The notes under the pieces: model-generated
The model's database searches: none
Seen by the model: only the letters and a program-made list of their open reading frames with translations
Told to the model about the DNA's origin: nothing
Shown here: positions 13,301-20,346 of the stretch, in pieces
Layout of the letters: every line of letters starts with the position of its first letter
Numbering within the stretch: position 1 is the stretch's first letter
Position numbers and translations under genes: made by a program
Virus record (IMG/VR): IMGVR_UViG_3300010413_000629
Span: 1 to 24,096 of that record
Strand: one strand, 5' to 3'
DNA length: 24,096 nt
Origin: a virus

Positions 13301-15181
13301 CCAGTCTATCCAATGGTGGAATGCTTCATGAATTGGAGAGGTAGCTTTAGCATCTCCATACAGAGACATGTAACTCCAAGGCTCTCCAGGAAACCATACT
13401 CTAGCGAATGCGTTAGGATTGGTTTCGTTCATTCTGAAGATGTCTCGGTCTGTATATCCTTTGCGATGCAAGAACTCGTTCAGCCAAGTCATGCGTACAG
13501 CATTGTCCTCGATCTCTTTAAGAGTTTCCGCTGTATTTGCAATCTGCTGGAGCTTGAAGTAACCTTTAGCTCTAGCTTCTTCTAGTGCGAAGTTGAAGAA
13601 TTTAACCTCAGGAGTTCCTCTCCATCTCCCGATGTGTCCTGCTCCGTGCTGGATTCGATCTAGAACGTATAGGACGAATCTTCGATTGAATTCTTTATTG
13701 AAACTCTTCTCTACCCAACTAGCTTTCTCAGATTGAAGTCTAGCTTTTATCTTAGGATCAAGCATCTTCCGATACTCTTGAACATCCTTGATGCTCATAG
13801 ATCGCTCTATTACTCTTAGCGCGGATGCTTCAGAGAGCTTTCCACCATACTGCTGATCAAGATCAAAAGCTTGTTGTCGAAGTCTAGTATTACCACCAGA
13901 CATCATTTTCTCATATTGATCTATTGTAGCATCATCAATCTTCTTGACTCGATTCTTAATAGTCTGAGCAGTCTTGTTAGCTTCGGATGATAGTCTAGAA
14001 GCTACCTTCTTTCCTTCAGTAGTGGAAGTATCTACTCCACCCTGACGATTTAGATTCTCAGTTACTCCATCAATATACTCTGTATCAGTTGGTCCAGAAT
14101 CAGCTAGAGATTTAAAGTATTCATCATATGCGGCTGCTTGCTCATCAAGAATAGGTTCTCTAGGAGGAGGCTTCCTAGTAACTGGTGTAGGAGCTTCAGG
14201 AACTGCTGTAGGCCTAATCGGAGATGGAGCAGTAGGAGTAGGTTCAGTTGGAGGAAATGTTCTTCCATATGGTCCAACTCCACGCGGAGGAGTTACTGGA
14301 GGAGGAGGCTGAGTTAATCCATATGGACCTAAAGGTCTGAATCCTCCAGTTGTAACTCCAGAAGGTCTGATTGGTCCGGCTCCAGGCGCAGGAGGAACAG
14401 CAGAAGGATATGTTACTCCACCTAGTCCTTCTCCTGACCATCCAGGCGGTACTTGTCTTCCAGTAATAGGAGGGGTCTTAGGCCCAAATGTAGGAAGTGG
14501 TTCAAGCCCAATCTTCGGACCTAAGCCCCAAGGCTGTGTAAAGAATGTTCCGAATGCGGCAGCGGCAGCTAATCTCTCAGGAGAGAACTGTCCGGTAGCA
14601 TATTGATTCGCACCTTCTATTCCTGTTTCTACTGCTGCGGATGCTGCTGAGTTTAATAGTATTGCTTTGCTCGCAGGAGATATAGGACTTCCAGGGACTT
14701 TAACGAACATCCTACTTAGTGCTTTAGGAGCAGCAAGAGTAGGTCTTAGAAATGCTGCGGCAGGAGCTACTCCTCCAACAAATGATGCTAGAGGATGTGC
14801 TTCTTGAGATCTAGCTAGATAGTCTTCGTAACTTTCAAAAGTGTCTTCTCCTAGTACTTTAGGAGCTACCCAGTCTTGTACTAGTCCTGCGCCGAAACCT
14901 AACCCTAAGCCTCCAATCAATGCTCCACCGGCAGTACCAATAGGTCCAAGAGGTGCTCCTATTGCTGCACCTTTAACAGCACCTAGAAAGCCTGCTCCTG
15001 TAGGTATTGCATTTCTAGCGGCGTGTGCAGCAACAGTTCCCATCATACCGGGAACATCAGTGTCTGGAGAGAATACCTCCATCTGAGCTTCCATCTGCAT
15101 CTTCGAAAGCTCAGCACGCCGCTTGAATGCGGCTCTTATCTCGTCATCCGTATATCTGATTGGAGCATTAAGGAGTGACAT
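10331..15181 (-). CDS. Giant internal virion / DNA-ejection protein with HExxH metalloprotease-like motif
   Basis: A 1616-residue protein at the end of the virion module, in the place of T7 gp16. Residues about 50-110 are Gly/Ala-rich and hydrophobic (GAAIGAPLGPIGTAGGALIG) and could insert in a membrane. Residues about 230-345 are a Pro-rich linker with repeated GPYG. A zinc-peptidase-like signature HEAFH (H618, E619, H622) is followed by an acidic helix (DEFVVETLAKE, E667/E671) that could give the third ligand. The rest is helical, with long charged segments and more hydrophobic stretches near 1370-1450. I see no clear transglycosylase motif. Such proteins are packed in the capsid and ejected to form a channel for DNA; the peptidase motif may cut capsid or host proteins, or be structural. 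The start forms TAATG with the upstream stop. Confidence 0.75.
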   Translation of the reverse strand: MSLLNAPIRYTDDEIRAAFKRRAELSKMQMEAQMEVFSPDTDVPGMMGTVAAHAARNAIPTGAGFLGAVKGAAIGAPLGPIGTAGGALIGGLGLGFGAGLVQDWVAPKVLGEDTFESYEDYLARSQEAHPLASFVGGVAPAAAFLRPTLAAPKALSRMFVKVPGSPISPASKAILLNSAASAAVETGIEGANQYATGQFSPERLAAAAAFGTFFTQPWGLGPKIGLEPLPTFGPKTPPITGRQVPPGWSGEGLGGVTYPSAVPPAPGAGPIRPSGVTTGGFRPLGPYGLTQPPPPVTPPRGVGPYGRTFPPTEPTPTAPSPIRPTAVPEAPTPVTRKPPPREPILDEQAAAYDEYFKSLADSGPTDTEYIDGVTENLNRQGGVDTSTTEGKKVASRLSSEANKTAQTIKNRVKKIDDATIDQYEKMMSGGNTRLRQQAFDLDQQYGGKLSEASALRVIERSMSIKDVQEYRKMLDPKIKARLQSEKASWVEKSFNKEFNRRFVLYVLDRIQHGAGHIGRWRGTPEVKFFNFALEEARAKGYFKLQQIANTAETLKEIEDNAVRMTWLNEFLHRKGYTDRDIFRMNETNPNAFARVWFPGEPWSYMSLYGDAKATSPIHEAFHHWIDWIRGFGNAKQVRYMSEMYGRMQKILEGKLGRPIASFDELDEFVVETLAKELSERTKEKGVKSEPERFWSALKAKVKSLFGGGLDGLSDKEVYDLLTYQGEFDQPFVNNKLPGFVPAVPRDAARTDLDSAPITSKDQFKLSDVARKLFRSDSESLRDRIANTVSEEAGNDAQHVMESWAASHRMYRGDLYSRLNDLYGKYLPKTGMAKTTMDLLQKNPTSPAAVSLGKVTKFMDYAYGASEDALYGRPNPVPLESLTPNEQEMAKGLMAIWKDIGANRNVRSTQARTKMKKGEVSEFFIPRIIGRDIYQVLSQEPGSIKGKQLRKQFIKVQKDRAMKMHGATEEEALKLANENFGGLLENIRQLDSPDIGPDFGPLTKAGGLGIPDSWVESNPFRRLNRSMERVARAFAYDDLMNNPLYNKMYDTPSGEPWSLDKIMSGTEEFKRISRYMLAKDENPGAAQVAENFNLIGRAIVLGPLTGAVDLANAPFLTLQHVRGFGQFAKAWAHSVQNTKQYYKEATAQGVIRDIGKLETLVGATTEASQAIRVIRDQYNSLQGRNFLEGQSRALTYGVGRYIADDFTDLYFQGTGKVKKEAETFLRRFGRDQFENMIKRGDKKFTQAELQEIAARFTEEVQGTYDFRDLPGWAYAGPLSPLVGLLRWNIGQMVKFNRNIVQAAMQGNFKPAVFSLMGLPIAGGVIESMRTLATGTERKQPSWEEIVAAKGMDAQTYAEILTYKFLGLAAATGLVGWMSELLRGFTDVTLYKAAPQDAIPVPAFSMIANTIADASQLVTAALERELDPMDTVDLALDWADNNIQSFKVIMSLLSRYGAAETIGGPFQKKKEDIERRGRGRDLRTYRFLSGYPLGPQIPLRSNVAVTEEQEFKRTTDLEEAGGLAQRAMQRAQNLSPTPQAMASRMEGLKDMPITWMPSESSEALNYLNWFTKTRGPEAGKALMATYLQQVMANRMKQQLIPKVGIERTSLQEVMGLER

Positions 15182-15531
15182 TATTTTAGAAAGCGGTTAA
15201 GGGGATTCAATGAACGGAAATAATCTTCAATAGTCTTGTTCTCTCTGAATCCCGTGTTTATATCTTCCATCTCTCCAAGATTCTGTCTACCTTTAGCTAA
15301 GAATATTCTATCCTGCTCAGACATTCCCATATTGGAATTTACCATATTGGGATTTGTCATTCCAAAGAGCATCTCTGGTGGACCTAGACGTTTGATGTCT
15401 AAAGGCTCATTTGGATCTTCTTCTTGCTTTCCTCCTCCACCGCCAAGAGCTTTACCGGCCATCTTTCCTGCTAGCTTCTGCGCTAGCTTGTTCTTTAGAA
15501 AACCTAGTAGTGCTGCGTAGAAGTAGATCAT
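15181..15531 (-). CDS. Small virion-associated protein, 116 aa
   Basis: Starts in an ATGA overlap with the 305-aa gene and ends in a TAATG overlap with the giant protein, so all three are probably translated as a chain. The N-terminus (YFYAALLGFLKNKLAQKLAGKM) is an amphipathic/hydrophobic helix followed by a Gly run (GGGGG) and an acidic/Asn-Met-rich middle. No family recognised. Its place among candidate internal virion proteins suggests a small membrane-interacting virion component. Confidence 0.7.
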   Translation of the reverse strand: MIYFYAALLGFLKNKLAQKLAGKMAGKALGGGGGKQEEDPNEPLDIKRLGPPEMLFGMTNPNMVNSNMGMSEQDRIFLAKGRQNLGEMEDINTGFRENKTIEDYFRSLNPLNRFLK

Positions 15532-16445
15532 GGTACGTAAGTAGGTTGGTTTATCCTTTTATTCAATTCTTGAAGATGTCTTTGTCTAGCACCTTCCATA
15601 GTCTGTGGAGCTTCTCCAAGATTAAGATTACCGAGTCCTCTTAAAAATTCAACTATAGGAAGTTGATTCTGTTGTATCCCATAATTTGGAATAGTTTCTC
15701 TTTCCGCTTGAGCCTCCATCATTTGCTGCTGAATTTTCGCTTTTTTACTAGCTACTTCTTGTTTTTGTTCCTCCGCTTGTTTACCTACTTTAGCCATAAA
15801 GTCCGAAGCTTCTTTCATACTATCAAACTGCTTCAAACTATGGCTAGGATAAGGCAAGAATCCTCCCATCTGATCAGATACAGCTTCAGAAGTTACTACC
15901 ATAACAGAACCATCTTCATTACGAATAATGGTAGAACTTCCCATAGGAATATTAATATTAGAGGGTGGTGTCCAACCACTCTTAAATAATCTCACTCTAG
16001 CTGCTTCTTTTGATGCTGGACTAGACTCAGGATCAAATAGAGTTTTAGCTGCATCATTTACTTCCTTCTTCTCTAACTTAGACTTCTTCTCCAATTCCTT
16101 CAAAGATAGCTTAGTCTTAAGTCTCTCTTGCTTTTGGGTTGCTTCTATATTTAAGGCACTATTTAATTGTGCTAGTGCTCTAGCATACTTATCTGCCTCT
16201 GCCATCTGCTCCAGTGTCTGCTGTCCTGCAAGCTGCTGTCTAGCCATTGCAGAGCTTCCAGAGATTCTCGCAGCTTCTCCCTGCATAGCAAGATCGTTGA
16301 GATAAGATACCTGCTGAGGGTAGAATATGGACTGTGCAACTGTAGGTACTCCTTCTCCGCGAGGATAACCTTCTCTTGGAAGTGGAGTCTTAGTGAGCTT
16401 ACCTAGTCCTCCAAGAAGTCCAGTAAGAAATGGATTCTGAGCCAT
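15528..16445 (-). CDS. Candidate internal virion protein, 305 aa, coiled coil
   Basis: A hydrophobic/Gly start (FLTGLLGGLGKL) is followed by long Ala/Gln/Lys-rich helical stretches (about residues 60-135 and 215-260, e.g. EEQKQEVASKKAKIQQQMM) typical of coiled coils in phage internal virion proteins. AGGA lies about 8 bases upstream of the ATG. It sits between the 284-aa protein and the giant protein, as T7 gp15 sits before gp16. No enzymatic motif is seen. The homology to gp15 is positional inference, not sequence evidence. Confidence 0.7.
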   Translation of the reverse strand: MAQNPFLTGLLGGLGKLTKTPLPREGYPRGEGVPTVAQSIFYPQQVSYLNDLAMQGEAARISGSSAMARQQLAGQQTLEQMAEADKYARALAQLNSALNIEATQKQERLKTKLSLKELEKKSKLEKKEVNDAAKTLFDPESSPASKEAARVRLFKSGWTPPSNINIPMGSSTIIRNEDGSVMVVTSEAVSDQMGGFLPYPSHSLKQFDSMKEASDFMAKVGKQAEEQKQEVASKKAKIQQQMMEAQAERETIPNYGIQQNQLPIVEFLRGLGNLNLGEAPQTMEGARQRHLQELNKRINQPTYVP

Positions 16446-16453
16446 AATAAATC

Positions 16454-17308
16454 CTAGCCTATTAAGCTGCTAATGCCAAGCAGATTTCCCCAACCCTTAG
16501 TAACATTCTGCCCAAATCCATACCAAGGATTGGATTGGAATTGTCCCATAGCCTGATTAGTCTGCGCTTGATATTGACCAAGCTGACTACCAATCTGAGA
16601 TCCAACTTGTTGTCCTGTAGATCCGATAGTTCTATCAGGTCCACCATACTGTCCCCAAGCTGCTGTAATAGAAGGTCTTCCAAGTGCAGCTTGTGTAGGA
16701 TCAAATCCAGTTCTTACAGCAGGAGCTACTCCAGCGGCTTGACCAAGAGCTTGTGAGACTCGAAGTTGTTTGTCCATTAGTCCTTGGCCGAACATCATAG
16801 CATTGCTTACGGTGTTCGCCTGAGAAGGAGCAGTTAAAGCGCCAGTCTGTACGCCTTGTCGAGCAAGTGCGGATTCGATTTCTCTTCGCTCTGTAGGAGA
16901 TAACCGATTAGGATCTAGACCTCCAATCAGTTCTGCGGTCTTTGAAGCTAGAGGCTGCGCTACTTGTAGAAACTCAGGCTCCAAAGTAGTCATCATTCCG
17001 CGCAGAGCTTCTCCGAATTGAGGACCATATCTTCCAAGTGATTCAATGTCTCCTGCCATTTGGGCTTCGCGGAGATCTTTGCCTAGTTCTGTGTATCTTG
17101 GAAGTACATTCTCAGCTATGCCTGCTTCTATGTCTGCGAATTTTGGTGCATAGTCAGCATAGGTCTGGTATCTAGCTGCCTCAGAGATAGGCATAGACTT
17201 AGCCATCTCCTGAGTAATAGGAACTAGATAGTCCTGTAATCCTTTAAGCCATGCCTCAGCGGATTCGCTAGGACTTGGCACATCAACATCAGGAGAAAAG
17301 CATCCCAT
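16454..17308 (-). CDS. Candidate internal virion protein, 284 aa
   Basis: Starts MGCFSPDVDVPSPSESAEAWL with an excellent ribosome binding site (GGAGGT, 5 bases before ATG). The first two thirds are helical (ADIEAGIAENVLPRYTELG, SPTERREIESALARQG); the last third is Gln/Gly/Ser-rich and low in complexity (GSTGQQVGSQIGSQLGQYQ), with aromatic Gly-Trp repeats at the end (NPWYGFGQN, KGWGNLLG). This composition is common for podovirus internal/ejection proteins, and the position matches T7 gp14. No catalytic motif. Confidence 0.7.
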   Translation of the reverse strand: MGCFSPDVDVPSPSESAEAWLKGLQDYLVPITQEMAKSMPISEAARYQTYADYAPKFADIEAGIAENVLPRYTELGKDLREAQMAGDIESLGRYGPQFGEALRGMMTTLEPEFLQVAQPLASKTAELIGGLDPNRLSPTERREIESALARQGVQTGALTAPSQANTVSNAMMFGQGLMDKQLRVSQALGQAAGVAPAVRTGFDPTQAALGRPSITAAWGQYGGPDRTIGSTGQQVGSQIGSQLGQYQAQTNQAMGQFQSNPWYGFGQNVTKGWGNLLGISSLIG

Positions 17309-17310
17309 AA

Positions 17311-17751
17311 TTACCTCCGAACGGTTTCTAAATTAAGTCGTAGTTGGCCATTATCTCTTGGTTGTACTGGAGAAGGAATAAGATTCTTAGAGTACATGTT
17401 TAGATGTCCTAGAGATTTGTATCCTAGATGTTCTTCTAAAGCCCTCTTATAAGGACTATCATCTCCAGTAGCTGCAAAGAAATAATTAACTCCAAGTCCT
17501 CCACTAAGAATAGCTTCACACTGGCTAATTGCTTGAAGAGATTCTTTTGGACCTTGGTCAGAGTCTAGCCAGTAAGATACAATGGGTATGTTGAATAAGC
17601 TGGCGCATCCAATTATTTCGCCGCCTTTCCAAAAGGCTACGTTTGGATTGACCATCAAATGCTCATCACTGGATGCAGCTTTAGAGGCCAATTCGAATTC
17701 CTCTTTAGTAGTAATCTTTCTTACCTGTACTAGTTTATCGAGTATTGACAT
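17311..17751 (-). CDS. GNAT-like protein in the T7 gene 13 position
   Basis: A 146-residue protein with the shape of a small GNAT-fold acyltransferase: a helix after KITTKEEFELASKAA, strands with VAFWKGGEIIGCASL (substrate-side strand) and YFFAATGD, then a helix with DDSPYKRALEEHLGYKSLG, the usual 'yxxx-lGyk-lg' end, and MYSKNL. The acetyl-CoA loop (Q/R-x-x-G-x-G/A) is not clear, so it may be a catalytically dead structural relative. It lies between the nozzle-like and internal virion proteins, where T7-like phages carry gene 13, and overlaps the upstream gene by 22 bases. Confidence 0.6.
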   Translation of the reverse strand: MSILDKLVQVRKITTKEEFELASKAASSDEHLMVNPNVAFWKGGEIIGCASLFNIPIVSYWLDSDQGPKESLQAISQCEAILSGGLGVNYFFAATGDDSPYKRALEEHLGYKSLGHLNMYSKNLIPSPVQPRDNGQLRLNLETVRR

Positions 17752-19403
17752 TGTCTTGATTGTACGTTAGAGATCTCTTTAATCATCTCTTCTGTTTCAG
17801 TTTGTATTTCTATGATCTTTAGTGGACCGCTGAATTCTATATAGCGAGAAATCTTGGTACCACTATGCGTAGAAGGAAGGGTAAAAGTCATCTTAGAAGA
17901 TACTCTGTATGGTGCTCCCATTTCTTTTCTTATATCGTTTCCACCATCTACGCTATCTCCTACTGTTATTTTATTCTGATCTCCAGAAGCAATTTCTGAA
18001 GCGTCAACTAGCATTCGCACGAATTTAGTTTTGTGTTCTTTAGATAGATCTATGATAGTTCCTTGTGAAGTTTCCATCTGAGGAACTATCGACTTAAGAA
18101 TGATCTGAGATGACTCATATTCAGAAGAGTCATATAGCTTATAGATCTGGTCATCTACTGTTATACAGTATAGCTCATCCTTGTCTTTGGATATTGTCTG
18201 AGCAAACTGCTTAACCTTTCCTATTCTTATCTTTCCTCCTTCTATCTCAGGATCATCTATGGTCAATTTATCTACTCCCATGTAGGATTGATTAAGTGTG
18301 TCATAGACTACAATTCCATGATCTCCACCAATTAGATCTACAGAGAATAAAGCGTAGTTGTCCCATAGATAGGCGCAACTAGAGTCTCGATTCTGAACTA
18401 CGCTTTCCATCAGGCGAGAGATCTTCTGGCTGAAAATAGAGTTTCTTCCTTCATTTGAGATCTGTCTAACAGAGTTAAAAGACTTTATTCCTTCGTAGTC
18501 AATGAATCCAAGATCACCAAGTAGATCTACCATGCTAAACTGGTTGACTATTCCTGCTGTAAATAGTTTAGTGTTCCGAAAAGCAGGTTCTCCAAATAAA
18601 GTTTTGTTATCATCGAATTCTACTAGATATACTGCGTAATCTGTTCCTACTAGAACTCCAGAGTTATTCATATCCAGAATAGCTCGGATCTCATTGAAGT
18701 CAACTGCGTGTCTAACTAGATCTGCATTTTCTACGGCTATTTGTGGAGTTCCATTTGATTCGATTGCTACTGCAAAATCCGCAGGACGACCAGAGACCGA
18801 ATGGTATATTTTATTTCCGTCAGCAATAAGGAATAGCTTTGCCGCGGTGAAAGTCATTAGAGTTCCGATTGGAATATAGGCTTCTTGTCCTGCTCTTGTA
18901 TAGTTTACTTCCGTGCACCGAACTACTTTCAGAACTCCACCATCCTGATAAACTATGTAGCCTAGATTGATTCCATCTTGAACTACTATTCCTTGAGGAG
19001 TTTCTACTACGCGAGTGAAAGTTACTTCTGGATCTTCGTTAGCTGTATCTGCTATTCTCAGATAGTTAAGAGTGCTGCGGGGAATTGATTGTACATAAAC
19101 TCTATTCACGTCTGGATCTAACTGTACGCCACCGACTCTTCTCCAGAAGGACTCCTCTGATAACTTATAATAGAGCTTTCCTCCAGATACTACAGCTAGA
19201 ATCTCTCCTACAGAGAAGATAGCTTGTTTCTTTCCAGGCACAAGATTCTCTAGATCCTGATTAACTGGACGCTGAACTCCTTCGATTACATCATATCTAG
19301 TCCTTACGTTCTGACCGTATCCGTACTCATTGTCAGAAATCTTAGTATCGTCCGTGAGGAGATTCATTCCTCCGGAGAAGGATCTATGGATATGAGTAGC
19401 CAT
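17730..19403 (-). CDS. Tail nozzle / stabilisation protein (T7 gp12 or P22 gp10 type)
   Basis: A 557-residue beta-rich protein. The N-terminus (THIHRSFSGGMNLLTDDTKISDNEYGYGQNV) is the usual opening of phage stabilisation/nozzle proteins ('GGmn...d....ea..l.N'), followed by repeated strand pairs such as GEILAVVSGGKLYYK, KLFLIADGNKIYHS and RAILDMNNSGVLVGTDYAVYLVEF that suggest a beta-propeller. It would close the tail tube in a short-tailed virion. I take the start at 19403, where TAATG overlaps the adaptor stop, rather than 13 codons upstream. The assignment rests on pattern and gene order. (Key residues only are quoted; the N-terminal motif is residues 3-33.). Confidence 0.75.
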   Translation of the reverse strand: MATHIHRSFSGGMNLLTDDTKISDNEYGYGQNVRTRYDVIEGVQRPVNQDLENLVPGKKQAIFSVGEILAVVSGGKLYYKLSEESFWRRVGGVQLDPDVNRVYVQSIPRSTLNYLRIADTANEDPEVTFTRVVETPQGIVVQDGINLGYIVYQDGGVLKVVRCTEVNYTRAGQEAYIPIGTLMTFTAAKLFLIADGNKIYHSVSGRPADFAVAIESNGTPQIAVENADLVRHAVDFNEIRAILDMNNSGVLVGTDYAVYLVEFDDNKTLFGEPAFRNTKLFTAGIVNQFSMVDLLGDLGFIDYEGIKSFNSVRQISNEGRNSIFSQKISRLMESVVQNRDSSCAYLWDNYALFSVDLIGGDHGIVVYDTLNQSYMGVDKLTIDDPEIEGGKIRIGKVKQFAQTISKDKDELYCITVDDQIYKLYDSSEYESSQIILKSIVPQMETSQGTIIDLSKEHKTKFVRMLVDASEIASGDQNKITVGDSVDGGNDIRKEMGAPYRVSSKMTFTLPSTHSGTKISRYIEFSGPLKIIEIQTETEEMIKEISNVQSRQCQYSIN

Positions 19404-20341
19404 TAACGTGGATAGATAGAGGGATAGATCTTTCTTCCCCAAGAGTAGTTCATGCGATTAGGAGCAAAGTTCATGAACTTCTCCACATGTCCAGATTGAT
19501 TCTGAACAATAGACTTTATTCTAGATTCTGCTCTACCTGCATAAACCTCAGCTAGTTGTCCTCCATCTTTCTGCGCTAGATACCACAGTGCTACAGTTCG
19601 ATAGTAGATGACATCATCGTAGCCATCAAGCTGGAACTCTGATGCATCTCCTGACATTGGATAATACGGAGGTTTGTATAAGACTTCAACCGCACAGTTA
19701 TCAGTTAGACTCCGACCCGGATAAGTAGAGACATCAACTATAGTGTATTCGCAGACGTAGCGATTATTAGGAAATATTCCTAGTAGCTCATCACCTTCTG
19801 AGTAGATCTCAATATTGCAAGTAGTGAGGGCATCCTTCTTAATAGAACGTAGATCTAGCCAGAGATTGGTTGTAATTACTTCCAGTGCATCTAGATCTAA
19901 AGTTTCTATAACACTCTGCGCGGTAGCAGTGGAGCCTTCAATAGTGATGCTTACATCAGAATTAAGCTCTGCTTGTACGAACTTGATCCTTCCCATACTC
20001 TGAGGAGTTATGGCTATTGGACGCTTGCCAATCAATCTCCAGACATCTGCATCATATGCTTCAGGCTCATATGAATACTTTGGTCGCATGTCTGTAAGAA
20101 CTGTGCGGTACATAGTATCCGATTCTCGTATTCCTCGGATCTCTCCCATGAAGTGTGGAAGTGCTACTCGTCCTCCTGACTGTACTCCTACAGATGCTTC
20201 AACTAAGCAGTTAGGAAGATCATGTGTTTCCCACACTTCACGCGCAGCCTCATTGATGAGTTCTTCTACATAGGCATCATCTGATCCTACTAGAAGACCC
20301 GTCTTGCGGCAGACTCTTTGTTTTAGAGTAAGTAAGCTCAT
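19403..20341 (-). CDS. Head-to-tail adaptor (T7 gp11-like tail tube A)
   Basis: A 312-residue protein starting MSLLTLKQRVCRKTGLL, with the helical YVEELINEAAREVWETHDL typical of adaptor proteins (a helix bundle that docks on the portal), followed by a beta-rich middle and a C-terminal helix VALWYLAQKDGGQLAEVYAGRAESRI. This arrangement, directly before a nozzle-like gene, matches the gp11-gp12 pair of T7-like phages. It starts 5 bases after the tail-spike stop with no Shine-Dalgarno, so it probably depends on re-initiation. Confidence 0.75.
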   Translation of the reverse strand: MSLLTLKQRVCRKTGLLVGSDDAYVEELINEAAREVWETHDLPNCLVEASVGVQSGGRVALPHFMGEIRGIRESDTMYRTVLTDMRPKYSYEPEAYDADVWRLIGKRPIAITPQSMGRIKFVQAELNSDVSITIEGSTATAQSVIETLDLDALEVITTNLWLDLRSIKKDALTTCNIEIYSEGDELLGIFPNNRYVCEYTIVDVSTYPGRSLTDNCAVEVLYKPPYYPMSGDASEFQLDGYDDVIYYRTVALWYLAQKDGGQLAEVYAGRAESRIKSIVQNQSGHVEKFMNFAPNRMNYSWGRKIYPSIYPR

Positions 20342-20346
20342 TTAGA

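Noticed and set aside
14150-14500. Proline-rich repeats in the giant protein gene as a DNA repeat element
   Set aside because: The repetition is at the protein level (GPYG, PPP) and codon-biased; no tandem DNA repeat unit is kept.
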